Shown here piece after piece: positions 1-9,969 of a stretch of 64,000 nucleotides of DNA. Both the position numbers and the translations under genes were made by a program. The notes under the pieces were generated by a model. That model was not told the origin of the DNA and searched no databases. It saw only the letters and a list, made by a program, of their open reading frames with translations. The DNA comes from Portulaca oleracea (taxonomy: Eukaryota; Streptophyta; Magnoliopsida; Caryophyllales; Portulacaceae), in the NCBI GenBank assembly GCA_029582165.1, contig CM055882.1:18245867-18309866 (forward strand). Direction: 5' to 3'. Position 1 is the first letter of the stretch; each line of letters begins with the position of its first letter.

Positions 1-753
1 TACTTAAAAGGGGATGGGTTTAAGTGTAGCTCAAATATCTACTAATCACAACAAAGACTCAACTTTATGAATTGGAATACCACCAATTTCTAAATTTCAA
101 ATGAGTACGGAGTTGCTTAAATTAGTAAGAAGCATCAATTTTATCCCAAGGACAAGTGATGCTTAAAAATCTGTAATGACAAGAGGATGAGTATTAGTAC
201 TCTTAATAGACTTTGTGGAAAGCCTAATTACAGGGGTAGTATAATTACAAAGTCTACCTATGTAAGTGTAATGTGTGGCCGCATAAAGGAACTATGAGCT
301 AAAGTTCCGAAACACTTATGAAGGATAAGAACACAAGGCCGGATAATTGTGTCGAGGTATTTACACTCAAGATTTAAAATATATGTGTGTTATGAGTATA
401 GTTGGTCAATATAAATCCAAAGTTCAAAGCTATGTCTACTTTGTGATTTGGATTCAATTTTGGCTCATATACACTAAATGAGAAGTTCAAAGAGTAATCT
501 ACTTTTCATTAGGCATATGTTTTGTGAGTTTCTATGGTGATTACAAGTTAAGGTATATCTCAAATAGTGGGGGTATAAGCTCCTTGAGTAAAGTTATTTC
601 AAGGGTTTTACATACTCTTGAAATAGCGGGGGATTCGGACATATTTCAAGAGTATAAGACGATTATATAGCCTCAAGAATAAAGTATATCAAGTATAAGG
701 ATCATATATAAGTAAAACTATAAGAATATGATCAACACGGGTGAAACAGGAAG

Positions 754-881
754 CAACACGGGTCGTGTTGTCTTCCAGAGAGCAAGGAAAACTTACGTGG
801 GCTCAACATGGGTCGTGTTGGAACAACATGGGTCGTGTTGCACCCAATACGGACCGTGTTGATCCAACACGGGTCATGTTG
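754..881. repeat. array of five 17-bp palindromes
   Basis: Five copies of a dyad of the form CAACACGGGTCGTGTTG lie at 754-770, 804-820, 824-840, 845-861 and 865-881, the last four at 20-21 bp spacing. Some arms change in both halves (CAATACGGACCGTGTTG), others are imperfect. A degenerate sixth copy lies near 733. The array is upstream of the TATA-like box, which suits a cis-regulatory role, but that is inference. Confidence 0.75.
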
Positions 882-1080
882 AATGCCATGATTGTTTTAA
901 ATGCTAACGGCTATATGATTTTGTGTAATTAGTGTTTGATATCGTTATTAAGCACGATTATTATGAGATTGCAACAACTATATGACTTGACTTGGTCAAG
1001 GTCATATTAAGGGCATAATCTCATCATTAAGACTCTTGATTGTCCTTTGACTAGGGCATCCTAAGTGAGTTGGTATTCTT

Positions 1081-1091
1081 TTATAAATAGG
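1081..1091 (+). promoter_or_regulatory. TATA-like box
   Basis: TTATAAATAGG is a good match to a plant TATA box. It lies about 200 bp downstream of the palindrome array and is followed by leader-like sequence. No transcript start can be confirmed. Confidence 0.4.
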
Positions 1092-1547
1092 AGACATCCT
1101 AGGCTATTTGAGACACACCATTCTAAGCAATCACATCTTCATTCTTGTCTAGACTGCAGCTATACTTGAGTGATTCAAGAGAGAAACTATTATTCTTGAG
1201 TGTTATAAGTGCTAAGTTTTATCCCTTTGAACATTTACGGTATCGTAAATAGTTCTTAAGGAAAGTGAGTATTAAGCCACAACTTTTAGCGTTATCCAAG
1301 CGAGTTTCCATTGTTTTATATACCATTACCATCTTTCCTCCAACATGTTTAAATGAGAGTTAAAAGGACTTTGTCATTTTGAGCTTGTTTGGTGGAGGGA
1401 AGGGAGTAAAATAGAATAGAAACAATGGTAATCTCACTCAGGTTTTATATCCTACTTTCGCAGGAGTACGACTCGTCATCTTGATCCTGCGGTCCAACTT
1501 CATCATACTAATGATTACTTTGCAAATTAGGATTCTGCTTGGAGTTC

Positions 1548-1601
1548 TAGTAGAGTGGTAGTGTTTGGGCATTAAGTAGCGTGAGTTGGGGGTTTGAATC
1601 T
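1548..1601 (+). mobile_element. tRNA-derived SINE head (Pol III A and B boxes)
   Basis: TAGTAGAGTGG at 1548-1558 resembles the Pol III A box and GGTTTGAATCT at 1591-1601 resembles the B box. Their 43-bp spacing is what a tRNA-derived promoter shows. No cloverleaf folds convincingly, so a SINE head or tRNA relic is more likely than a tRNA gene. I could not fix the 3' end or a target-site duplication. Confidence 0.45.
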
Positions 1602-1904
1602 CTTGATTGTTTGTTCTACTACATCAAAAAGTTTTCCTTTATTTATTAATTTCTGTCTCTTTCTCTCTACTATTTGTTTTCTATTTTCATCTCCTCTTTC
1701 ACACAATATTTGTTTTCACATTTTTAAAAATATGATACTACTGTACACTTAATTAAGTTAATCTTTTCTTGTTACCCCCCCCCCCCACACACACACACAT
1801 ATTGGGTGTGAAAAACAGTGGTAGATCTAGACTTTGTTATCAAGGGTGGCCACTTAACAATAGATCACATTTGAAAAAGAAAATCATACAAAGTGTTAAA
1901 TATT

Positions 1905-2890
1905 TCAATAGTAAACCATTATATTTGGCGACTGCGTACTTTTATTTTTTTGATATCGATGCATGATAGACTCATTAGTAATTGAGTCAAATACATCCTT
2001 CTCTATACAATAAACTAAACAATCATTTAAAAAATTATCATACATCCTATTGCGAAGTCTACTCTTGATGATCTTCATAGCCGAAAATGCTCTTTCCACA
2101 ACTGCCACGGATACCGGGAGAACCAATGCCAACTTGAGTAGCCTAAACACGAGCGGATAAATTATATGCTTCTTAGTCTCCACCATTACTCTACAAAGAT
2201 CACCAAGTTGTTTCAAGCCCTGAAAAGCTTCATAATCTTGCACATCACGAACATAATTCAAAAGCCGATGTTAAAATAATATGAGCTCAAAAATTATTAA
2301 AATCATATGGATAAAAATGTGCTAATTTGAGTAACTTAGCCTGATTAAAAGTGCGAAATCTATCACATGGACTCAAGCAAGCCACATAAGTAAGAAGCTC
2401 GATGTTAGTCTCACTGAAGCGATGTCTAAGCTCTTCAAGATGGAGATCAACAACAATATACAATACCTCTACCCGGTAATGGAACTCATACGTACGTTCC
2501 TCCACATTACGTCTTGGTCTCCCAGGAAGGACCATTATATCTTGCATGTTTGGGACAGATATATAATGTTTCTCACAAAAATTACATGTTTTCTCCAAGA
2601 GAGTTTCCTACCCATCGCTTCTCGTTCCTTCTAAGGACTTCTTGGGGACGTCAACAAGCTTCATGACATTTATATTATTTTGATCTTTCTTTTACAAAGC
2701 TTATGACAAATCATGAGTGATCCCCAAAATATTCAACATTATTTGATGGGTGAAAGCAAAATCGAATGAAGTCAAATACACAATCTGTACAGTAGATTCA
2801 TTCCTCATAGTCGATGTCTCCCCCCTTCTTTTTCAATATGCTCAAGCACATCCATTATAACATCAAACATACGCCTTAACATTAAGTAAC
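1905..2890 (-). pseudogene. hAT transposase, TTF zinc-finger type, C-terminal part, decayed
   Basis: Read on the minus strand this is the C-terminal half of a plant hAT (TTF-type zinc finger/hAT dimerisation) transposase. About 2700-2890 gives degraded sequence with stops, including SFDFAFTHQIMLNILGITHDLS. At 2287-2650 the CNFCEKHYISVPNM segment and the RVEVLY...LEELRHRFSE segment belong to this family. At 1950-2261 the hAT dimerisation block VERAFSAMKIIKSRLRNRM is clear. The last two blocks are in different frames, so a frameshift or unrecognised intron lies near 2262-2286. The N-terminal zinc finger and catalytic core are not in the window. I read it as a dead fragment. Confidence 0.8.
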
Positions 2891-3366
2891 TGTTTATAAT
2901 GAGATGACCAACGAGTTTTGGGAATATAAATTGTAATAAGTATGTATGTTTGTAATATGTATAATATTTAGTTCAGCTTTGGGAATGTTAGGTCGTAAAC
3001 AATGTCTTATTAACCTTGTCCATGATAATAGATCGCTGCGCTAATTGCTGGATTGTTGGTTGTTTAGTCTTAATCTAGTGATTATGAAATTGGGTGTTGG
3101 GGGGGGGGGGGTTACATCTACAACAACTTATGGTATAAATTTTTGAACTCTCAAAATCAAACCTACATAACTAGTTGTACTTGTACAAGGGTGATAGAAG
3201 CCTAACATGCAGTTCTGACATATATCATTCACTACCCCTAGAAGAAAAGATGTCCTCCTTTTTCAATGTAAGATTTTTGCAAGATTCATATGCTTAAGTA
3301 TATACATCTCCAATAACTCAATATTACAACTATTAGGCACAAAGCTAATGAAAAATTAAGATGTGA
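2891..3366. other. no gene recognised
   Basis: AT-rich sequence with a G homopolymer near 3100-3111. I see no coding or repeat signal that I can support. Confidence 0.5.
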
Positions 3367-3507
3367 GTATCACAATAATTTTATTTACCCCTCAAGCTGG
3401 AAATACATGGCTTTTGCAACTCTTGAAGTCGTACTTTGGGATATCCACGACCTGCCCATGCATTAGCTTATCCATTACAAAAATCGGTTGCTCCGTATCA
3501 AATGCAT
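3367..3507 (-). pseudogene. uridine kinase-like single exon fragment
   Basis: On the minus strand a splice-acceptor-like CATTAG precedes a frame reading AFDTEQPIFVMDKLMHGQ and then VVDIPKYDFKSCKSHVFPA. This matches the conserved region of plant uridine kinase-like/uridine-cytidine kinase proteins (DAFDT..., HGQ.VDIPKYDFKS..., VFPARRVNPSDVIIL). Where the family has an arginine after VFPA there is a TGA stop, and the frame continues as VNKIIVIL. No neighbouring exon was recognised on either side. It is therefore a broken single-exon remnant, perhaps captured by a transposon. The identification rests on motif recall, not a search. Confidence 0.65.
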
Positions 3508-4269
3508 CTAATGAAACAAATAACATACACTAGAGAATTGAACAAATATTGTACACTTAGTTTGAGAGCTTGATAAAAGACATCATCAATTGGAATTTGG
3601 GTGCAAATCAGAAAATTGTCCAATTAAATGGACATGATTCAGAGATTCCTGGATTGTTTGAGATGTACTCGTTCAATGCTGTCTAAAAACTGTGAAGATC
3701 ATAGTGAATTTTCAGAAATTTTGAACTCCAAGGTTTTAAATTTTAAAGATAAGCTATTTGCCCTTTTAAGAGCATTGTGGCACTCTTCAAGTTTAACTTT
3801 AATAGAGAACGAAGAAAATGATACATACAACTTGACACATTTTAAGTTCTAACCATGCAACATCTCTGCCACTCTATTATTTTGTTGTTACTAACTTATT
3901 TTCATATCTCCAACAAGCATCAATATATTACCCCCGAAGTCTCACCAGAATGTTGGTCGCATTGAACCTACCAGTCACAAAAAACAAGAGGCACCCATTT
4001 AACAGTGGTTGAATTAGCATAACAAGTAGTAAGCAGTACCAGTACATTAACATATCAATGGCAACGGTCGATTTAAAATTAGCAATGATTAACCGAGAGT
4101 AGGGAAAATATGGTGAGATGGTATAACACAAGACTTGTAAAAACTAAAAAAAAATGCTCAGTCAAGCCAGTAATGATTGAAATCCTATACAATAGAAACA
4201 AGAATGTTAGCAGGCTTCAAAAACTTAGTTAACTGATTAGCATGTAAAATATTAGCAAGCTTTGATTAG
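3508..4269. other. no gene recognised
   Basis: A 74-codon plus-strand frame at 3628-3852 has no family motif and no flanking gene signals. I treat the stretch as non-coding. Confidence 0.45.
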
Positions 4270-4277
4270 CTATAGGC

Positions 4278-4797
4278 TAGGACTGTTCAAAAAAACTGGA
4301 ATCGCTTCACCGAACCGTAAGCTGGCCAAAAAAAAAAATCGGAAACGGGCAACACTGAACCGCTTCATTTTTCCGGTGCACCAAACCGGATAAACCGGAT
4401 GTTAAACGAGGCAGTTTCGATTTGTAATTTTCAAACTGGCGAGGAACCGGAACCGCACCGTTAATATATATATATATATATATATATATTTGATTTTCAA
4501 AAAATTACACAGACACAATGGGAACTAGCAAGCAATGTAATTTAAAAATGTAATTGAACTAGCAAGTAATGTAATTTACACGGACATAGTGGGAACTAGC
4601 AAGCAAAAAAAAATTTACACAGATACAGTCGGAACCGAACTTGATTTTTTTTTTTGGGTTGATTGAATGATGATTTTTTAATTTTGATGGAAATAAAGGC
4701 GGTTCCGGTTAACCAGTGACACCGCACCGTTAAATCCGGTGCACCGATTTAAAAAAATCGGGTGTTCCAGTTCCGGTTTGCGATGTGTACACCCCTA
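4278..4797. mobile_element. non-autonomous hAT MITE with 8-bp TSD
   Basis: The 520-bp element starts TAGGACTGTTCA and ends with the inverted form of TAGGGGTGTACA. It is flanked by perfect 8-bp duplications CTATAGGC at 4270-4277 and 4798-4805. The length of the duplication and the termini are typical of hAT. The body is rich in CCGGAACCG-like words in both orientations and contains a short (TA)n run near 4464-4490. It has no coding capacity. Confidence 0.9.
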
Positions 4798-4805
4798 CTA
4801 TAGGC

Positions 4806-5384
4806 ACACCAATTGCTATACCTGTGTGATGGATCACAAAATACAAGTTATTAGTCCATCACCGTAACCGTAAGTCAACCACTCACTTGAAGTGGCTCAA
4901 AATTGACAGTTCTAATTCATGTTTGTATCTGAAACTAAAAGAAAATATACTCTATTTAGACGTAACTCAATAATCCATGGTTCTAAGAGAAAATATTACA
5001 CTAATGGGTTTACCATGAACACAAATATGATCTAACTGCTTTCTCTCGTTCCATCTTCTACATTTTCGAAATATGGACACAAAGTTTCAGACAAATTTTG
5101 AATGAATAGTACACAATAATGTTAGGTGTAACATGATCAACGCACCCAAAGAATGAAAGGAAACTAATTAAGTAACAATTACTGCACAAATTTTCAAACC
5201 AAATAGCACTAGTTTCAAAAACCTACATCAACAATATACCACAATGTGACACTAATAAACTTAAATTTACTGGTTATACTAAGCTCACCATTCAATCTAA
5301 ATCAACACCAAGGAGGTAAACGAGCTTCCCTTGTAATCACATCATGTCACTTGTAATACATTAAAGTAGTCAACAAAATTATTG
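4806..5384. other. no gene recognised
   Basis: AT-rich intergenic sequence between the hAT MITE and the Ty3/gypsy insertion. No coding, RNA or repeat signal is supported. Confidence 0.5.
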
Positions 5385-5691
5385 CATAATGGGACCACAA
5401 GATCACATTACACAAAGGGTTAAGGATCTTTAAGAGCGAAGATAAGAATCTCCCTTCTCAAAGTTCTTAAGGTGCGAAAATGGAATGGAAATGGATAGAA
5501 AGAACTATGAAAGATGATTACCAAATGAAGGTATGATGATGAACGAATGATGGACGGTTTGAATGCTTTGGGTTCTTGATGAATTCTTGTTGAATTCTTG
5601 ATGAATTCTTGATGAATGACGTGAGGTTGGATGAATGTAGTTGAATGAACGATGGAATGGATAGTTGGACAGATTTGGCTTTTGAAGGATC
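5385..5691 (-). mobile_element. inverted, diverged LTR fragment of the adjacent Ty3 family
   Basis: The minus strand matches the 3' part of the LTR at 9970-11072: the repeated CATCAAGAATT words, the GAGAAGGGAGATTCTTATCTT block and the TAATGTGATC...CCATTATGCA end. It is clearly more diverged than the two main LTRs are from each other. It abuts the truncated 5' LTR head to head at about 5691. No primer-binding site follows its end, so it may be a solo or partial LTR, or the product of a rearrangement. Confidence 0.75.
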
Positions 5692-6610
5692 GATGAGGAT
5701 AAATAACTCTCAAGTCCTTATTGAGAAGTCATCTCTCACGGCAGCAAAGGACTTCATCAAGTACAGTTCGATATTTTGCTCTATAACTCTAGATCCATAC
5801 ATCTATTGAGGAAATCATCAAAAGACAGATTGGAGCTCTTTCAATAAGCTTTCCAATGGTTTTTGAATCAATGAAAACGGACAAGTATTGAAGGAGTTAT
5901 AGCAATTTCTTTCTAGAGTTGTATTTTAGAGTTTATGATGTCATAAATAGGATATATGATGTAATAGTTGATTCTTGGTTTCTTGAACCCTAGGTACACG
6001 TCCAAGGGGTCCCTAAAGTAGTATAAATAGACCCCCTAGGATGCCATTGTATTAATTCAATTCAAGTCATTCAATAAATCAAATACAAACACAAGGTGTT
6101 GTTTTCTCTCTAGTTTTGTGCTAGAACTTTCGTTTCTCTTGAGGGAGAACGAGTATCCCCTTCTTCTATTCTAAGATTGGCTATCTTAGATGGTGATAGG
6201 AAGGAATTGAAGAGTCTTGGAGGTGGTGTGCCTATATCCTTCAAGAGAGCTTCAAATCGCCATTATCATTCAACCATTCAACGACATTCATCAAGAATTC
6301 ATCAAGAACTCATCAAGAATTCATCAAGAACTCATCAAGCATTCAATCATCTTCATTCGTTCTTCAAACGTTCAAAGAGTGTCGTTCATCATCATTCTTC
6401 ATTCGTCATTCCATCATTCGTCATTCATCCATCGTTCATCAAACTTCAATTGATCTTGGTAAACGAATCACTCCATCTTTTCGTTTATCTTCATCCATTA
6501 TCATTCATTTTTGGATCCTTGAGAACTTTGAGAAGGGAGATTCTTATCTTCGTTTTTAAAGATCCTTAGATTGTGTGTAATTTGATCAACCCTTGGTCCA
6601 TTATGTATCA
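5692..6610 (+). repeat. 5' LTR, missing its first ~183 bp
   Basis: This aligns with 10153-11072 of the 3' LTR and ends in TATCA just before the primer-binding site. It contains a TATA-like AGTATAAATAG at about 6019-6029 and short CATCAAGAATT/CATCAAGAACT repeats near 6290-6340. The missing U3 start has been replaced by the inverted LTR fragment on its left. Confidence 0.9.
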
Positions 6611-6614
6611 AAAT

Positions 6615-6626
6615 TGGTATCAGAGC
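6615..6626 (+). other. primer-binding site (initiator tRNA-Met)
   Basis: TGGTATCAGAGC, four bases after the LTR end, is the usual plant primer-binding site complementary to the 3' end of initiator methionine tRNA. Confidence 0.9.
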
Positions 6627-6887
6627 TTAGGAGATTGATTATCTTAGTTCTTGATCCATCTTTTCACCATCTTTCCATCACAAACCCATCCCCACCATTC
6701 CCCCATCATCACGCCACCCATGAGTTCTTCCAAGAACTCATAAAGAACTCATAAAGAACCATAAACTCCACAAAGAACCCATAACCCAAACACAATCCGC
6801 CCCAAATACAAACCTCTCTCGTCCTTTACCCATCCAAAACCCCTAAACCATGAATCTTGCAATCTTTTTGCACCAAGATTGATCAAG

Positions 6888-9800
6888 ATGGACGATTCTA
6901 GCAAGAATTCCCAACGTGAGCTACAATGCTTGAAGCAACAACTTGATGATCTCACCAAACAAATGGAAGAACTTGGGATTCTTCCAAAGGGATCAAGAAG
7001 CACAAAATCACGTGTGGTTCACTCTTCTAAGGTTGAATATGAAGCACCTTATGAATGGAGTAAACGTTCCAGCAAGAAGAATGGAAATAAAGTTCAAGAA
7101 GAGTTCTTGCCCTACAAATACAAAGGAGATAACTTCCACAAGCTTGAAATAATGAAGCAAGGGAGCAAGGACGTGATTGAATATACCATAGAATTCAGAC
7201 GGCAACTACGGAAGTATGGCCTTAAGGAGAATGATCAAGACGTTTTGGTATGTTATACTCTTGGTCTTAATGATTACATTTGGTGTGTTGTTGTACATCA
7301 ATCTTACGCAAACTTGGAGGAGTTAAGTTCTTTAGCCCTTGATGTTGAAATAGAAGTAAAGAGTAAAGAACTTTGGGATAGAACTCATTTTGATCATGTT
7401 GAAAGTGTATGTCAAACGTCATCCTATGAGCAACCAGAATTTGGAAGTGAATCATTTGATGTATTTGACGTGTATGATGATGTTCATGAAGTATGTGATA
7501 ACCTAGGCACAAATGAGGAAGTTAATGTAGTATGTAGCGTGCCTAAAGATGAGTTTAAAGTGTATGACAATCCATTGTATGAGGAGAATAATGAAGAGTT
7601 TCAAGTATATGACAACCCATTATATGAGGAAGAAGGCGTGAATGAAGAAGTTGACTTTGCCGAATGTGATGTTTTTGTTGAAAATGAGCAAGTTCAAGAA
7701 GTATGTAGTAGCATGGCTAAAGAAGTAAATGAGGTACACATAGAGGAGGATCTTGAAGTAGAGGAAATAGAAGAATTGAATGGAGGAGAGCTATGTGATG
7801 AAATGTGTTCATTGATCCGAGAAGGAGAAAGTTGTGCCATCATTGACGTTGACATTGATCTTGACCAAGATATTAGCCTCGCTACAACAAATGTCCAAGA
7901 ATTGCAAATGAAGAGTTATTCACACCATGGCAATGATCTTCATATGGATCCAAGAAGTTTAGTAAGTCTTGCTTTTTACAAGATTTGCAAAGATTCATTA
8001 TATTACAATATTACTTCTATGGATTCTTGTTATACTTTGTTGGAAGAATCAAAGTTGTATGATAGGAGTATCATGCTCCAAGAGGCGTCCTTATTACCAC
8101 CTTGTGTCTCACGGCTCAAGGAGGATCAAAGTACTCTTATGATACTTATGGAGAATAAGTATCATGAATTTGAAGAACCAAGGAGTCTCATTTTTACACC
8201 AATGGAGGTTGTCATCAGTGGGCCTATAAAGGATCAAGATCCTTTACCATCACTTGTTCTCATTTGTGAATATTTGGATGAAAGACAAGCACCATCAACA
8301 AGTGACCTCTCTCACTTATCTCTTTTGGTACGTTTCTCTTCCATGAGTATTATCATGCATCAAAGGCTGCCACCAAAGCCTATGATTCATCACCGAATGG
8401 TCTATGCAAAGGGTCAAGCGCAACTCATGGATAACTACATCAATGTCCTTGATTCTCATAGTATACAACATATTTCGAAAGAGTATGTACCATTGCAATG
8501 TAAAGAGAATGTATGTGTATACTTTGATAACATTTTTGTATGTAGTAGAAGTAGAAAGGAGTATGTAAATCCTTTGGAGTTAGCGTTAGCGAAGCATAAG
8601 AAGCCACATGGAGAATTGGAGAAGTACTTAGAGAAATGTCCTTACCTCTTGTCCAAGAATATGTTATCTCACCATATCTCATCAAATAGAGTAATTCAAG
8701 TGGACAAAAGGAAGAAAAGAATTATTCAAGAAGGGTCCATACTTGCATCTATACTTGAGGTACTATGTCTCTTAAAGGATGCTAATGATCATCATATTCT
8801 TTTATTCCCTATTCTTGCATCATATTTGTTCATTACAAATGGAGTTGAGAAAGGTAAAGTCCTATCTCAAGGAAGTTGTCCCATGGATTATTTTGGTGAT
8901 ATACCAAGTGGAGAAAAGAAGAAGCTACATGCTTATGGCTTAGCATTCATACTTGTTGCTATCATGAGGATATTTGAGCAAAAGGAATATTATCTTGGAG
9001 GAATCTTGCTTAAGCTTCGTGAATCTTACAAAGTATTGGAGTATGTTTCATATGAAGAGGAGATCACGCCATCATCATGTTTTGAGATGAAGTACTTGAT
9101 TCGTTCATCAAAATCAAGTCACTTGGAGGAAGCAAGTCCTTTGACTAAAGGAAGTTTTCTAACGAGAAGATACATGTTTGATTCAAGAGTACTTAGTCTT
9201 GAATATATCAAGGAGTTGTATGAAGATGATGATGATTTTAAAGAAGTATACAAGGTATGTGAGAAGCATCCTCAACAATCCTTTTATATTGATCATGGAT
9301 TTCTTTTTAAAGGGAATCAAGTGTGTATTCCAAGGAGTGGAATTCGTGAAATCTTGATCATGGAAGTACATGGAAGTTCTTTTGATCATTTGGGTCTACT
9401 CAATACGTATCTCAAGATGAAGGAGTATTATTTCTGGCCTAGCATGATCGTTGATATTGAGTATAAGCTGCAATATTGTGATATTTGCAATCCTTCTATA
9501 CCATATGGAGATGAAAACTTGAATTTTATGGTTGAAGTGCCATGGATTCAAGGAAGTCAAGATGATATTAAGATCGTTGAAGATCATCCTTCAAAGATGG
9601 AACACCATATTACTATTGTCTTCATCATGAGTTACAAGCTTGTGAATCTATACTTTGAAGTTGAGAAGTTATATGAGATTTCTACAATCTCCATGAATAA
9701 ACGAGATTTGAAGCACCATAATATCATTGGCTTATTCATGAGAAGAATTGGAAGAAAGTGGAAGTTCAAGTCAAGCATCAAAGGAATCTATGATGATTTC

Positions 9801-9890
9801 AAGGCATTCAAGAAGAGAATTTGTAAACTCATAAGAAAGAACAAGAGAAGTGATGTCAATAACACATATGGGAAGACATCTTATAAATAA
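6888..9890 (+). CDS. 1000-aa gag/decayed-pol ORF of non-autonomous Ty3/gypsy element
   Basis: I chose the ATG at 6888 (MDDSSKNSQREL). Residues ~8-40 look coiled-coil. Residues ~80-165 resemble a retrotransposon gag domain (MKQGSKDVIEYTIEFRRQL, then LEELSSLALDVE). There is no CCHC knuckle. Residues ~220-330 are acidic with repeated VYDNPLYEE units. Near residue 544 VCVYFDNIFVCSRSRKEYV is a relic of the Ty3 reverse transcriptase YFDDILVYS box with Asp changed to Asn; the rest of RT and RNase H is unrecognisable. Residues ~805-870 match the linker and HHCC zinc-binding part of integrase (GFLFKGNQVCIPRSG, HGSSFDHLG, YYFWPSM, YCDIC). The DDE core is not recognisable. The frame has stayed open for 1000 codons despite these losses. 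Confidence 0.8.
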   Translation: MDDSSKNSQRELQCLKQQLDDLTKQMEELGILPKGSRSTKSRVVHSSKVEYEAPYEWSKRSSKKNGNKVQEEFLPYKYKGDNFHKLEIMKQGSKDVIEYTIEFRRQLRKYGLKENDQDVLVCYTLGLNDYIWCVVVHQSYANLEELSSLALDVEIEVKSKELWDRTHFDHVESVCQTSSYEQPEFGSESFDVFDVYDDVHEVCDNLGTNEEVNVVCSVPKDEFKVYDNPLYEENNEEFQVYDNPLYEEEGVNEEVDFAECDVFVENEQVQEVCSSMAKEVNEVHIEEDLEVEEIEELNGGELCDEMCSLIREGESCAIIDVDIDLDQDISLATTNVQELQMKSYSHHGNDLHMDPRSLVSLAFYKICKDSLYYNITSMDSCYTLLEESKLYDRSIMLQEASLLPPCVSRLKEDQSTLMILMENKYHEFEEPRSLIFTPMEVVISGPIKDQDPLPSLVLICEYLDERQAPSTSDLSHLSLLVRFSSMSIIMHQRLPPKPMIHHRMVYAKGQAQLMDNYINVLDSHSIQHISKEYVPLQCKENVCVYFDNIFVCSRSRKEYVNPLELALAKHKKPHGELEKYLEKCPYLLSKNMLSHHISSNRVIQVDKRKKRIIQEGSILASILEVLCLLKDANDHHILLFPILASYLFITNGVEKGKVLSQGSCPMDYFGDIPSGEKKKLHAYGLAFILVAIMRIFEQKEYYLGGILLKLRESYKVLEYVSYEEEITPSSCFEMKYLIRSSKSSHLEEASPLTKGSFLTRRYMFDSRVLSLEYIKELYEDDDDFKEVYKVCEKHPQQSFYIDHGFLFKGNQVCIPRSGIREILIMEVHGSSFDHLGLLNTYLKMKEYYFWPSMIVDIEYKLQYCDICNPSIPYGDENLNFMVEVPWIQGSQDDIKIVEDHPSKMEHHITIVFIMSYKLVNLYFEVEKLYEISTISMNKRDLKHHNIIGLFMRRIGRKWKFKSSIKGIYDDFKAFKKRICKLIRKNKRSDVNNTYGKTSYK

Positions 9891-9960
9891 GGAAGAAGAA
9901 GTGTTATGTACTGGTTTAGAAGAAGTTTTTTCTAAGTTTGAGGACAAACTTTTTTCAACC

Positions 9961-9969
9961 GGGGGAGAA
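9961..9969 (+). other. polypurine tract
   Basis: GGGGGAGAA lies immediately before the TG that opens the 3' LTR, the position of a plus-strand primer. This fixes the 5' edge of the LTR. Confidence 0.85.

Larger units (their letters stand above)
1..1547 (+). other. LTR- or promoter-like repeat unit, no gene
   Basis: I find no convincing protein gene here; the 63-codon frame at 741-932 only reads through palindromic repeats. The stretch looks like the regulatory half of a retroelement: an array of palindromes, then a TATA-like box at 1081-1091 and a downstream leader-like segment. I could not find terminal repeats or a target-site duplication, so calling it an LTR is inference. Confidence 0.35.

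Noticed and set aside
741..932. 63-codon frame over the palindrome array
   Set aside because: It only translates repeats and has no domain or gene context.
1320..1430. possible small MITE with CTTTCCTCCAACA / TTTGGTGGAGGGAA inverted words
   Set aside because: Arms are short and imperfect and I could not find a target duplication.
1548..1620. tRNA gene
   Set aside because: A and B box words are present, but I could not form acceptor and anticodon stems; a SINE-like relic fits better.
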